A stretch of DNA of 64,000 nucleotides from Leptotrichia sp. oral taxon 215 str. W9775 (GCF_000469505.1 NZ_KI272824.1:104908-168907); one strand, 5' to 3'; shown: positions 16,564-25,525, counted from the first letter of the stretch. Notes: a model not told the origin generated them from the letters alone. Translations and numbers: made by a program.

Positions 16564-17007
16564 ATGACAGCAGAAGGGAGAATTTTAAAAATAATGGAAA
16601 TTAAAGGAAATGGATTAGTAGGGCTTGTTGTAGTGAGTCATAGCAATAAATTGGCAGAGGAAGTTATCAATTTTGCAAAATTGCTGCAGCAGGAGGATTT
16701 TAAAATTGAAAATGGAGGAAATATAAATCAGAAAGTCTATGGAGCAACTGTGGACACAATAAAAGATGCTATAAGAAGAGCAGATGAAGGTCAAGGAGTT
16801 TTAGTATTTGTAGATATGGGAAGCTCTATATTTAATGCGGCAAAGGCAGTAGAAGATATTAAAGAGGAAGTTAAAGTTGAAATTGCAGATGCACCTTTAG
16901 TTGAAGGAATTATATCTGCTGTTGCCGCCAACTTTGATGAAATGTCTCTTTCTGAGCTAAAAGAAATAGCTGAAGGAAGCAGAAATTTCAAAAAAATAAA
17001 AAAATAG
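16564..17007 (+). CDS. Orphan PTS EIIA-Man/DhaM-like phosphocarrier protein
   Basis: A single EIIA-Man/DhaM-type domain: GLVVVSHSNKLAEEVINFAK holds the phospho-acceptor histidine of the VSHS motif, and FVDMGSSIFNAAKAVEDI matches the second conserved block. In characterised systems DhaM passes phosphate from HPr to dihydroxyacetone kinase, but no dhaK or dhaL gene is in the window. The start is uncertain: ATG at 16564 has a weak ribosome site, and ATG at 16594 begins closer to the domain. Its place among RNA-modification genes is unexpected and suggests a regulatory or moonlighting role, which is inference. Confidence 0.75.
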   Translation: MTAEGRILKIMEIKGNGLVGLVVVSHSNKLAEEVINFAKLLQQEDFKIENGGNINQKVYGATVDTIKDAIRRADEGQGVLVFVDMGSSIFNAAKAVEDIKEEVKVEIADAPLVEGIISAVAANFDEMSLSELKEIAEGSRNFKKIKK

Positions 17008-17020
17008 AAAAGGAATAGGA

Positions 17021-17530
17021 ATGGAAAATTTAATAAATATAGGAACAATTATAGGAACTCACCACTTACTTGGAAGTGTAAAAATGAATTCAATTTTTGC
17101 AGAAACTGAGTTAATTATAGGTGAAAGAGTTCTGCTTGAAAAAGAAGATAAAAGGAAACTTCTTACAATAAAAAATATTAAAAGGCTGAATGACAAGAAA
17201 CTGATTGTAGACTTTGAAGAAATTGGGAATATTGATCAGGCAAAGGAATTGAACGGATTTCAAATGAAAATAAGAAGAGATTTGCTGCCTGAAAAAAATG
17301 AGGACGAGTTTTACATAAAGGATCTTCTTGGAGTTGAAGTTTTTTCTGATAATGAAAAAATAGGTGAAATTACTGATGTAATGGAAACTGCAGCCCATGA
17401 TATACTTATAATCGAAGATATTGTGAGCAAAAAGGAAATAATGGTGCCTTTAGTAGATGAATTTGTGAAAAAGATTGATTTTAAAAATAACAGGATAGAA
17501 GTAGAATTAATAGAAGGAATGAGAGAATAA
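17021..17530 (+). CDS. rimM: Ribosome maturation factor RimM
   Basis: Assembly factor for the 30S head. The N-terminal barrel begins with INIGTIIGTHHLLGSVKM, and the C-terminal PRC-barrel holds FYIKDLLGVEVF and AAHDILIIED. At 169 residues it is normal. The stop is immediately followed by the trmD ATG, the standard rimM-trmD pairing. Confidence 0.95.
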   Translation: MENLINIGTIIGTHHLLGSVKMNSIFAETELIIGERVLLEKEDKRKLLTIKNIKRLNDKKLIVDFEEIGNIDQAKELNGFQMKIRRDLLPEKNEDEFYIKDLLGVEVFSDNEKIGEITDVMETAAHDILIIEDIVSKKEIMVPLVDEFVKKIDFKNNRIEVELIEGMRE

Positions 17531-18268
17531 ATGAAATTTACTGTTTTAACTTTATTTCCAGAACTGTTTGAGCTATATTTGTCACAGACAATTATCCAGA
17601 GGGCAGTTGATGCGGAAATAACAGATTACAATATTGTAAATATAAGAGATTATAGCGGAAATAAGCATAGCCAGATGGATGACATTCCGTTTGGTGGAGG
17701 AGCAGGAATGGTTTTAAAACCTGAAGCCTACTGGAATTTTTTTAAGGAAAAATACAGTGACGGGGAAAAGCCATATACAGTATTTGTTTCTCCACAGGGA
17801 AAAAGGCTTGATCACCAGAAGGTAACAGAACTTGCTGAAAAAAAAGAAATAGTACTGATTTCGGGAAGATATGAAGGTCTTGATCAGCGGGTTATTGACA
17901 AGTTTGTCGATGAAGAAATATCAATAGGAGATTATGTTCTCAGCAGTGGTGATTTGCCTTCCCTTGTACTTATGGATTCGGTAACAAGGATAAAAGAAGG
18001 AGTTATAAAAAAGGAGTCCTTTGAAACAGACTCATTCTATAATGGACTTTTAGGATTTCCTCAGTATACGCGTCCGTCTGAAATTGAGGGATATGAAGTT
18101 CCTGAGGTATTAAGAAGTGGGAACCACGCAAAAATAGATGAGTATAGACTATTGAAATCCATTGAGAAGACTACTGAAAATAGACCGGATTTAATGGAGA
18201 AAAAACTTTCTGAAGATGAAGAATTTAAAAAAATGTATATTAAATTAATGAAGAAAAAGAATAAATAA
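17531..18268 (+). CDS. trmD: tRNA (guanine-N1)-methyltransferase
   Basis: Methylates G37 of tRNAs, preventing +1 frameshifts. SPOUT knot motifs are intact: MDDIPFGGGAGMVLKPE, LISGRYEGLDQRV, and SIGDYVLSSGDLPSLVLMD. The following Asp-rich loop and the C-terminal GNHAKIDEYRLLKS are as in the family. At 245 residues it is full length. It abuts rimM without a gap. Confidence 0.97.
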   Translation: MKFTVLTLFPELFELYLSQTIIQRAVDAEITDYNIVNIRDYSGNKHSQMDDIPFGGGAGMVLKPEAYWNFFKEKYSDGEKPYTVFVSPQGKRLDHQKVTELAEKKEIVLISGRYEGLDQRVIDKFVDEEISIGDYVLSSGDLPSLVLMDSVTRIKEGVIKKESFETDSFYNGLLGFPQYTRPSEIEGYEVPEVLRSGNHAKIDEYRLLKSIEKTTENRPDLMEKKLSEDEEFKKMYIKLMKKKNK

Positions 18269-18334
18269 TACAATGATATTAAGTAGTGAAACTTTTCTAG
18301 GAAAATTACAGAAAGATTAACAGGAGGAATAAAA

Positions 18335-18853
18335 ATGATTTATCAGCTTGGAGATAGAAAGCCTGAAATTACAGGTGAAGTTTTTATTGCAGAAAGTGCA
18401 GATATAATAGGTGATGTAGAACTTCATGACGGTGTAAATGTATGGTTTGGTGCAGTTATAAGAGGAGATGTGGAGAAAATAACAATAGGTAAAAACAGCA
18501 ATGTACAGGATAATGCTACTGTACATACAGATTTTGGACTTCCATGTATAGTTGGAGAAAATGTGACGGTAGGTCATAATGCCATACTCCATAGCTGTGA
18601 AATAGGAGATAATGTCATTGTTGGAATGGGAAGTACAATCTTAAATGGAGCAAAAATAGCACCTAACTGCATGATAGGAGCGGGAGCTCTTGTAACACAT
18701 AAAATTCCTTATGAGGAGGGAGTTCTTATTTTAGGAAGTCCAGCTAAAGTTGTAAGAAAACTGACTGAAGAAGAAAAAGAACATATAAAGAAAAATGGAC
18801 AGCATTATGTGGAAAATGGGAAATTGTATGCGAAAGAACTAAAGAAAATATAA
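18335..18853 (+). CDS. Gamma-carbonic anhydrase family protein
   Basis: Left-handed beta-helix trimer of hexapeptide repeats, in the YrdA/PaaY-like branch of gamma-carbonic anhydrases. Motifs: VWFGAVIRGD, NVQDNATVHTD and VGHNAILHSC with the zinc-ligand histidines (in HTD, GHN and LHS), and ILGSPAKVVRKL at the start of the C-terminal helix. Size 172 residues. Catalysis is not certain, as many members of this branch are inactive or have other acyl-related roles. The ATG follows AGGAGG. Confidence 0.88.
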   Translation: MIYQLGDRKPEITGEVFIAESADIIGDVELHDGVNVWFGAVIRGDVEKITIGKNSNVQDNATVHTDFGLPCIVGENVTVGHNAILHSCEIGDNVIVGMGSTILNGAKIAPNCMIGAGALVTHKIPYEEGVLILGSPAKVVRKLTEEEKEHIKKNGQHYVENGKLYAKELKKI

Positions 18854-18859
18854 TATAAA

Positions 18860-19066
18860 AGGACTATCTAAAAATTAAAAAAGTAAAAGGGACTGTCTTA
18901 ACATAGAAAAAATGTAAATATGATACATAAAAAAACTATATTTTATTCATTTACTATTTTACATTGTAAAATTTTAAATAATTCAAAAATATAGTTTTCA
19001 GATGATTTTTTAAGTTTTCTTTTTGATACAGCTTTTTTACATCATTTTTTATTTTTAAGGTAGTCC
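18860..19066. repeat. MITE-like composite palindromic repeat (copy 1)
   Basis: The 339-nt gap between the gamma-carbonic anhydrase gene and the next minus-strand gene contains no gene. Outer inverted arms AGGACTATCTAAAAAT and ATTTTTAAGGTAGTCCT bound about 207 nt. Nested inside is a second palindrome, AAAAAACTATATTTT ... AAATATAGTTTT (18931-18998), around a TTTTACATTGTAAAA core, plus another arm-like GGGACTGTCTTAAC near 18889. The inner core recurs at 51.4 kb, and related stems at 42.5 and 63.9 kb. No transposase is inside, so it is probably a non-autonomous element or a decayed one. Confidence 0.65.
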
Positions 19067-19192
19067 TGTTTTAATATTATTTATTTAATAGCTTCATATC
19101 TATTATTTCCCATTTATTGACTTTGTTCTGAAATTACTGGATTTTCAGAAATATAGTCTTTTATAAAAATTTAGAATAGTAAAAAGACTTTG

Positions 19193-19717
19193 TTACTCTG
19201 CATTCTTGATTTCGTCAATTCTCATATTTATAAGTTCATCATTTGCCAATTGATTTACAGCAACAGTTGAATTAGTACTTTTATCATAATATACAAAAAG
19301 AAGCATTGCATTGTTGTAGTAAAGAACTGCATTTACCTTTTTGTTTTCTACTTTTTTCAGTTTACTTTCCGGTGTAGTTTTGAAAAAATTCATATAAGAA
19401 TTTAAAATACTTTTATGTTCTGCTTCTGTAGAAGGAGTCATAAATACAGAAGAAATTAGCATATCATCAGCAAACATGAAACTTGAAAATTTATTCTCTT
19501 TGTTTAGCATATCGTTTACATCTGTATAAACGTATATTTGAGTGTCTTTGTTATCTACACTGTCTACTGGTGTTCTTTTAATTGAATCTTCCAGCTGTTT
19601 TTTAGTCATGAAGAAACTTACTTTTGATGTAATTTCGTTGTTAAGTCCTTCTTTTGCATTCGCACCGAACATTGAAAAGCATAAAGCAAATAATAATAAG
19701 TAAATATATTTTTTCAT
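19193..19717 (-). CDS. Secreted protein of unknown function
   Basis: A 174-residue protein with a signal peptide (MKKYIYLLLFALCFSMFGANA, cleavage probably after residue 21 in a typical ANA-K context). The mature part is soluble, rich in Asn and Lys, with two halves of beta-like segments (VSFFMTKKQLEDSIKR; VNAVLYYNNAMLLFVYYDKS). No cysteine in the mature part and no recognised family. Probably periplasmic, as no anchor is visible. The ATG follows AGGAGG. It is divergent from another secreted-protein gene. Confidence 0.7.
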   Translation of the reverse strand: MKKYIYLLLFALCFSMFGANAKEGLNNEITSKVSFFMTKKQLEDSIKRTPVDSVDNKDTQIYVYTDVNDMLNKENKFSSFMFADDMLISSVFMTPSTEAEHKSILNSYMNFFKTTPESKLKKVENKKVNAVLYYNNAMLLFVYYDKSTNSTVAVNQLANDELINMRIDEIKNAE

Positions 19718-19858
19718 AATAACCTCCTGATTTTTTGTTATTTGTATAATAACATGGAAAAATGAAAATAAACTGAAAAAAATTAATTTTTTAGAAATAA
19801 AGTAGAAAAAAAGTAGTAAATAGATTATAATAAAATAAAAATATTAAAGGAGGCAGGA

Positions 19859-20494
19859 ATGCTTAAAAAAAGAATTGCAATTTTGTTTTTACTGGTGTTT
19901 TCACTGGGATTTACAGCACAATACAGTACAACAAAAGGGAAAAATGTAAAAATGTCACAACAGGAAATGGATAAAAATGCAGCTGAAATAGTGGAACTTT
20001 TAAAATTTTTAGATATGGATGAAGTTAAGCAGTCTACAATAAGAGAAGTAAAAGAGGATATGAAAAGAAAAATGGGAGAAGGAGAAAACTACCTTCAAAG
20101 TCGTGTTCTGGAAATGATAAGGGATATAATGGGAATAATAATTGAAAATAGGGAAACAACAGTTACAAAAATAACTTTTTTATCAAATAAAGAAGCAGAT
20201 GTGGAAATTGAAATAAAAACACCGGAAGTGTTAGATGAAGAAAGTGGTTTTTTTGAAAAAAATATAGGAAAAAGAGTTGATGAAGAGTATATAAAAAAGT
20301 ATGGAGAAATGCCAGAGAGTTCAAAAGTAAAAAAATCTTCAAAAGCAGAACAGAAAAAAGTAATGGATAGACTAGATTCTGTTGCAAAAGAAGTAATAAA
20401 AAATAGTATAAGAAATAAAAAAGTTAGCTACCATATTTTAAATGGAAAGCTGAGAGTAGTAAAATCAAATGACGGATGGAAAGTTAGAGGATAA
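19859..20494 (+). CDS. Secreted lysine-rich protein of unknown function
   Basis: A 211-residue protein with a signal peptide (KKRIAILFLLVFSLGFTAQ, cleavage near residue 20). The mature part is helical and highly charged (many KEVK, EDMKRKM and SSKAEQKK runs), ending in a beta-rich segment (KVSYHILNGKLRVVKSNDGWKV). That end looks like the close of an NTF2/lumazine-like accessory domain, but this is only a resemblance. The ATG follows AAAGGAGGCAGG. It is divergent from the other secreted-protein gene. Its last bases run into the rlmB leader. Confidence 0.7.
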   Translation: MLKKRIAILFLLVFSLGFTAQYSTTKGKNVKMSQQEMDKNAAEIVELLKFLDMDEVKQSTIREVKEDMKRKMGEGENYLQSRVLEMIRDIMGIIIENRETTVTKITFLSNKEADVEIEIKTPEVLDEESGFFEKNIGKRVDEEYIKKYGEMPESSKVKKSSKAEQKKVMDRLDSVAKEVIKNSIRNKKVSYHILNGKLRVVKSNDGWKVRG

Positions 20495-20515
20495 AAAACA
20501 AAGAAAGGAGCAAAT

Positions 20516-20540
20516 ATATCGTAAATTATTTATACGATAT
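20516..20540. promoter_or_regulatory. Palindrome upstream of rlmB
   Basis: ATATCGTA-(9 nt)-TACGATAT, a perfect 8-bp inverted repeat that ends 15 nt before the rlmB ATG. It lies between an orphan AAAGGAG and the start codon, and overlaps a TATAAT sequence (20538-20543). It could be an operator or an RNA hairpin in the leader. Confidence 0.4.
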
Positions 20541-20555
20541 AATTTGGAAAGAAAA

Positions 20556-21254
20556 ATGGAAAAAATTATAGGGATAAATCCAGTTCTGGAGATATTAAGA
20601 TCAGATAAGACAGTAGAAAAGATAGAAGTGTATAAAGGGATAAAAAAAGACACAATAAAAGAAATTTTAAATTTAGCAAGTAAAAGAAACATAAAAATAT
20701 TTTATACAGACAGAAGAACTGAAAACTCTCAAGGAGTAGTTGCATTAGTTTCAGAGTTTGACTATTATGTGGATTTAGCTGATTTTCTTGGGAAAATACT
20801 TTCAAAGGACAAGTCAATAGTAGTAATTTTAGATCAGATACAGGATCCAAGAAATTTTGGAGCAATAATAAGAAGTGCTGAATGTTTCGGGGCTGACGGA
20901 ATTGTAATTCAGGACAGAAACAATGTAAAGGTTACTGAAACAGTTGTAAAATCATCAACTGGAGCAATAGAACATGTTGATATTGTAAAGGTTACAAATA
21001 TTTCAGATACAATTGACAGATTTAAGAAATATGGATACAAAGTTTATGGAGCGGAAGCTGACGGGGAAAACTTCTATTATGAGGAAGATTATCCTGATAA
21101 AGTCTGCCTTGTTCTTGGAAGTGAAGGAAACGGAATGAGGAAGAAAGTTAAGGAACACTGTGACAAAATAGTAAAGATACACCTTAAAGGTCATATAAAT
21201 TCTCTGAATGTATCAGTTGCTGGTGGAATAATATTGGCTGAAATGGCGAAGTAG
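20556..21254 (+). CDS. rlmB: TrmH-family 23S rRNA 2'-O-methyltransferase (RlmB-like)
   Basis: SPOUT 2'-O-methyltransferase, most like RlmB, which makes Gm2251 in 23S rRNA. It has an N-terminal L30-like substrate domain (IIGINPVLEILRSDKTVEKIEVYKG) and catalytic motifs: LDQIQDPRNFGAIIRSAECFGADGIV (motif 1), LVLGSEGNGMRKKVKEHCD (motif 2) and IPL-like IHLKGHINSLNVSVAGGIIL (motif 3). The start at 20556 is chosen because homology begins at MEKIIGINP and GGAAAG lies just before it; upstream in-frame codons cover the palindrome and do not resemble the family. The product is 232 residues, typical for the family. Confidence 0.88.
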   Translation: MEKIIGINPVLEILRSDKTVEKIEVYKGIKKDTIKEILNLASKRNIKIFYTDRRTENSQGVVALVSEFDYYVDLADFLGKILSKDKSIVVILDQIQDPRNFGAIIRSAECFGADGIVIQDRNNVKVTETVVKSSTGAIEHVDIVKVTNISDTIDRFKKYGYKVYGAEADGENFYYEEDYPDKVCLVLGSEGNGMRKKVKEHCDKIVKIHLKGHINSLNVSVAGGIILAEMAK

Positions 21255-21277
21255 TTTTTAAGAAAAAAAGAAAAATA

Positions 21278-21762
21278 ATGGAAGGATATTCAAAGTTAAT
21301 TTCAGAAAAAGATGGAGAATTTGAAATAGAAACGTTTAATAGTGTACTTGAGGAAACAGATAATCTTTATCAGACTTTATTGGTTTAGACGGAGGGGAAT
21401 GATTTTGGAAGATAAGGACTTTTTTAATTATTGTAGGAATACATTAATAAAGATTTTTTTGTTGTGCCTGAATATAATAATGTAAAAATAAAAAAATTTA
21501 AAGAAATAAAATTAAAAGAAGTTAAAGTATATTTTGATACAGATAATTACAACGTACTTCAAATAACTTTTGATGTAAATAACTTAAAAAAATAGAAAAT
21601 AGGGTTAATATTTTTCCTTATTTTAATGGTGAAATATGTAAATCAGTAGATTCAATAATTTTAGCACAAGAGAAAAAAGGGATTATCCGATTGAAGGAAA
21701 TGTGTAGTAAAGCTAAGAATATAGGAGCAATGTTATCTAAAATTAGATTTTTTGAAAGTTAA
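21278..21762 (+). pseudogene. Frameshifted remnant of an unknown gene
   Basis: The 663-nt gap before leuS holds decayed coding sequence. A 36-codon piece (21278-21388) is followed by an ATG at 21399 with GGAGGGG before it. From there the product would read MILEDKDFFNYCRNTLIK, then, after a shift in a run of seven T, FFVVPEYNNVKIKKFKEI ..., then, after a shift in a run of seven A, IENRVNIFPYFNGEICKSV ... ending KIRFFES. Two single-base repairs restore about 118 residues. Both breaks fall in homopolymers, so sequencing error is possible. The acidic product resembles a small cytosolic protein, perhaps immunity-like, but no family was recognised. Confidence 0.5.
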
Positions 21763-21793
21763 AGAAGGAAAAAATAATATAATATAACAATCA

Positions 21794-21830
21794 TTGAAAA
21801 ATTAACCTTGAAATGTTATACTGTATAACA
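21794..21830 (+). promoter_or_regulatory. leuS promoter with overlapping palindromic operator
   Basis: TTGAAA (21794), 17-nt spacer, extended -10 TGTTATACT. A perfect 17-nt palindrome, TGTTATACTGTATAACA (21814-21830), covers the -10 box. Such an overlap suggests repression by a dimeric regulator. No T-box antiterminator elements were recognised in the 85-nt leader that follows. Confidence 0.55.
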
Positions 21831-21917
21831 AATAAAGAGTTATTAAGATGTGTTAAATTAAAACTGTAAGTATATATGAGATGAAAGGAGAAAAGACTTT
21901 TATAGTCGTGAATACAA

Positions 21918-24605
21918 ATGGTAAAAGAATATAAACCGGAACAGATTGAAAAAAAGTGGCAGGAAAAATGGCAGGAAAAGAATGTTTTTAAAAGTGAAAA
22001 TAAAGTAGAGGGAAAACAGAACTACTATACTCTTGAAATGTTTGCTTATCCTTCTGGAAAGCTGCATGTGGGGCATTTAAGAAACTACGCCATAGGAGAT
22101 GCCATTGCAAGATATAAGAAAATGAAAGGTTTTAATGTATTGCACCCATTCGGATGGGACAGTTTTGGACTTCCCGCTGAAAATGCGGCAATTGATAATG
22201 GGGCGCATCCTGGTCAGTGGACAAAAGCTAATATTGACAATATGAGAAGACAGCTTAAACTAATGGGGCTTTCATATGACTGGGACAGGGAAATAAGTAC
22301 ATACACTCCTGAATACTATAAATGGAATCAGCTGTTCTTCATAGAAATGTATAAAAAAGGACTTGTTTACAAAAAGAGATCTTATGTAAACTGGTGTCCT
22401 GACTGTAATACAGTTTTAGCAAATGAGCAGGTTGAAGATGGAAAATGCTGGAGACACAGTAAAACAGATGTAATACAGAAAGAACTTTCACAGTGGTATT
22501 TGAAAATAACTGACTATGCAGAAGAACTGCTTCAGGGACATGAAGAACTGAAGGGGCACTGGCCGGATAAAGTTCTTGCAATGCAGAAAAACTGGATTGG
22601 AAAGTCTACAGGAAGCGAAATAAATTTTGTACTTGATTACAAATTTGACAGTAACAGCCAGGATAAAGAAAGCAATCTGAACATAGGGAATAATGGAGAA
22701 ATTATAATTCCTGTGTTTACAACAAGGGCAGATACCCTGTTTGGTGTAACTTATGCGGTAATTGCACCTGAACATCCGCTTGTTGAAGAGATTGTCTTAA
22801 AAGAAAATCCTTCATTAAAAGAAGCTGTTGATAAAATGATAAACGAGGATAAAATAAACCGTACAGCAGAAGACAAGGAAAAAGAAGGAATGTTTACAGG
22901 ACTTTATGTTATAAACCCTGTAAATAATGAAAAAGTACCTTTATGGATAGGAAACTATGTACTAATGGATTATGGAACAGGGGCAGTTATGGCAGTTCCT
23001 GCACATGATGAAAGAGACTTTTTCTTTGCGAAGAAATATAACCTTCCTGTAAGAATAGTTATAAATCCTGTCGATAAGGACGGAAATCCTGAAAAAATAG
23101 TTGTTGAAGAAATGGAAGGGGCATACACTTTAAACGGAATTCTAGTTAATTCAGATGAATTTGATGGGACAAAAAATACAGAAGCAAAAATAAAAATAAC
23201 TGAAAAACTTGAAAAAGAAGGAAAAGGAAAGAAAACTGTAAATTACAGACTTCACGACTGGCTAATAAGCAGACAGAGATACTGGGGAACTCCTATTCCT
23301 GTAATTTACGATGAAGATGGAAATATTCACTTGGAAGAAAAGGAAAACTTACCTGTAAAATTACCAACTGATATTGAATTTAACGGAAAAGGGAATCCGC
23401 TTGAAACTTCTGAGGAATTTAAAAATGTTACTCTGCCAAACGGTAAAAAAGGTAGAAGAGAAACTGATACAATGGATACTTTCGTTGATTCTTCATGGTA
23501 CTATCTGAGATATCTGGATTCACATAATACTGAAAAACCTTTTGAAAAGGAAAATGCAGACAGCTGGACTCCTGTGGATCAATATATTGGTGGAATAGAA
23601 CATGCGGTAATGCACCTTCTTTATGCGAGATTCTTCCATAAAGCATTGAGAGATATGGGACTTGTGGAAACAAATGAGCCGTTTAAGAGACTGCTTACAC
23701 AGGGAATGGTTCTAGGGCCTTCATATTATTCACAGAATGAAAGAAAGTTCTATTTTCCTAAAGACGTTGAGATAAAGGACACAAAAGCATTCTCAAAAGC
23801 AACAGGAGAAGAACTTACTGTAAAAATTGAAAAAATGAGTAAGTCTAAAAATAATGGAGTAGATCCTGAAGAAATTGTAAAAGAATATGGAGCAGATCCT
23901 GCAAGAGTCTTTACATTATTTGCTGCACCGCCTGAAAAAGAACTTGAATGGAATGTAAACGGGCTGGCAGGAGCTTACAGATTTATAAACAGATTATTCC
24001 TGATTATATCAGATTCATTTGAATTTGCTGATAAGAATGCCGGAAAAGAAAATAATTATGGAATTGATTTAAGTAAAAGAAGTGAAAAAGATGAAGAAAT
24101 ACAGAAAAAATTACATCAGACAGTTAAGAAGGTTACTGAAAGCATAGAGGATGACTTCCACTTTAATACTGCCATTGCTGCTGTTATGGAACTGCTGAAT
24201 GACATGACTACTTACAAGCAGGAAGTAATTGATAAAAATGATGTTTCTACAGAATCAAGAAAAATATGGAAGGAAGTACTGGACAAGGTTATACTTCTAA
24301 TTACACCTTTCGCTCCTCATATTGCTGATGAACTGTGGGAAATTATAGGAAATACAACATTTACTTTTGAGGAGGAATGGCCTACTTTTGAAGAAGAACT
24401 GACAAAGGAACATAAAATGAACCTTGTTGTCCAGATAAATGGAAAAATCCGTGAAACAATACCGGCAAAAATAGGACTTCCAAAAGAAGAATATGAAAAA
24501 CTGGCTTTTGATTCAGAAAAGATAAAAAAAGCTATCGAAGGAAAAGAAATTGTAAAAGTAATTGTTGTACCAAATAAATTGGTAAATATTGTAGTAAAAG
24601 GATAG
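21918..24605 (+). CDS. leuS: Leucyl-tRNA synthetase
   Basis: Charges tRNA-Leu. Class I synthetase with the HIGH-type motif HVGH (residues 50-53, in PSGKLHVGHLRNY), the CP1 editing domain including the TTRADTLFG threonine-rich site, and KMSKS at 639-643. The WCPDCNTVLANEQV segment carries the zinc-type cysteines. It ends with the anticodon-binding and C-terminal domains. At 895 residues it is full length. The window shows no second copy. Confidence 0.97.
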   Translation: MVKEYKPEQIEKKWQEKWQEKNVFKSENKVEGKQNYYTLEMFAYPSGKLHVGHLRNYAIGDAIARYKKMKGFNVLHPFGWDSFGLPAENAAIDNGAHPGQWTKANIDNMRRQLKLMGLSYDWDREISTYTPEYYKWNQLFFIEMYKKGLVYKKRSYVNWCPDCNTVLANEQVEDGKCWRHSKTDVIQKELSQWYLKITDYAEELLQGHEELKGHWPDKVLAMQKNWIGKSTGSEINFVLDYKFDSNSQDKESNLNIGNNGEIIIPVFTTRADTLFGVTYAVIAPEHPLVEEIVLKENPSLKEAVDKMINEDKINRTAEDKEKEGMFTGLYVINPVNNEKVPLWIGNYVLMDYGTGAVMAVPAHDERDFFFAKKYNLPVRIVINPVDKDGNPEKIVVEEMEGAYTLNGILVNSDEFDGTKNTEAKIKITEKLEKEGKGKKTVNYRLHDWLISRQRYWGTPIPVIYDEDGNIHLEEKENLPVKLPTDIEFNGKGNPLETSEEFKNVTLPNGKKGRRETDTMDTFVDSSWYYLRYLDSHNTEKPFEKENADSWTPVDQYIGGIEHAVMHLLYARFFHKALRDMGLVETNEPFKRLLTQGMVLGPSYYSQNERKFYFPKDVEIKDTKAFSKATGEELTVKIEKMSKSKNNGVDPEEIVKEYGADPARVFTLFAAPPEKELEWNVNGLAGAYRFINRLFLIISDSFEFADKNAGKENNYGIDLSKRSEKDEEIQKKLHQTVKKVTESIEDDFHFNTAIAAVMELLNDMTTYKQEVIDKNDVSTESRKIWKEVLDKVILLITPFAPHIADELWEIIGNTTFTFEEEWPTFEEELTKEHKMNLVVQINGKIRETIPAKIGLPKEEYEKLAFDSEKIKKAIEGKEIVKVIVVPNKLVNIVVKG

Positions 24606-24652
24606 AAAAAATAAAAAAGATCTTTTGAAAAATCAAGCAAGAGGTGATTAAA

Positions 24653-25486
24653 ATGCCTAAAATTGCAGTAACAGGAGTAACGGGAAATTTAGGTGGAATA
24701 GTTTCAGGATTATGTAAAAAAAATGGAATTGAAGTGAGAAATCTGGCTAGAAATGTGGAAAAAGCAGAAAAACTTGGATTTTCTAATGTTTTTAAATCCA
24801 GTTATGATAAATCGGAAGATACTGTGAAATCATTAAAGGGAATAGAAGTACTTTTTATGGTTTCCGGCTCTGAAAATCCTAATCGTGTTCAGCAGCATAA
24901 AGATTTTATTGATGCAGCTAAGATAGCAGGAGTTTCCCACATTATTTATCTTTCATTTTATAATGCTTCAAAAAATTCCATATTTACATTGGGAAGAGAT
25001 CACTATGCAACTGAAGAGTATATAAAAGAAAATGGATTTAAATATACATTTTTAAGGGATAATTTTTATGCAGATTTCTTTGTAGATTTGTGCAGGGAAT
25101 ATGGTGAAATAAAAGGACCTGCAGGAAATGGAAAAGTATCTGCCGTGGTACGATCAGATGTTTCAGAAGTTGTAGCTAAAATTTTGGAAAATCCAGGAAA
25201 ATGGGAAAATCAGACTTTAAATATGACAGGACCTGAAGAATTATCAATGACTGAAATTGTAAAAGCTGTAAGTGAATATTTTGGAAAAGAAATTAAATAT
25301 ATTGAAGAAACAGTAGAGGAAGCTTATAAATCACGTAAAATCTGGAAAGCAGAGCAATGGGAATATAATTCGTGGGTTTCAACTTATATAGCAATTGCAG
25401 AAAATGAACAGTCAGGTATTTCCAATGATATCGAAAAGGTTCTGGGACGAAAAGCTACTTCACTGGTGGAGTATTTGGAAAAATAA
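24653..25486 (+). CDS. NmrA-like NAD(P)-binding oxidoreductase
   Basis: Atypical short-chain dehydrogenase of the NmrA/QorB-like type. The N-terminal Rossmann motif is AVTGVTGNLGGIVSGLC, and the family's HIIYLSFYNASKNSIFTLGRDHYATEEYI and FLRDNFYADF segments follow. Such enzymes reduce quinones or sense NADP(H); the substrate here is unknown. The start at 24653 is chosen for the GAGGTGA ribosome site 5 nt upstream, rather than the GTG inside that site. The gene is 277 residues and is followed by a terminator. Confidence 0.82.
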   Translation: MPKIAVTGVTGNLGGIVSGLCKKNGIEVRNLARNVEKAEKLGFSNVFKSSYDKSEDTVKSLKGIEVLFMVSGSENPNRVQQHKDFIDAAKIAGVSHIIYLSFYNASKNSIFTLGRDHYATEEYIKENGFKYTFLRDNFYADFFVDLCREYGEIKGPAGNGKVSAVVRSDVSEVVAKILENPGKWENQTLNMTGPEELSMTEIVKAVSEYFGKEIKYIEETVEEAYKSRKIWKAEQWEYNSWVSTYIAIAENEQSGISNDIEKVLGRKATSLVEYLEK

Positions 25487-25525
25487 ACTAAAACAAGAAT
25501 TTGGAAAAGAAATTAAATAATAAAA

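Noticed and set aside
20469..20555. Upstream start for rlmB overlapping the secreted-protein gene
   Set aside because: These 29 codons cover a palindrome, do not look like the family and overlap the previous gene. Homology starts at 20556.
21831..21917. T-box leader before leuS
   Set aside because: No T-box consensus (such as the AGGGUGGNACCGCG-type segment), specifier stem or terminator was seen.
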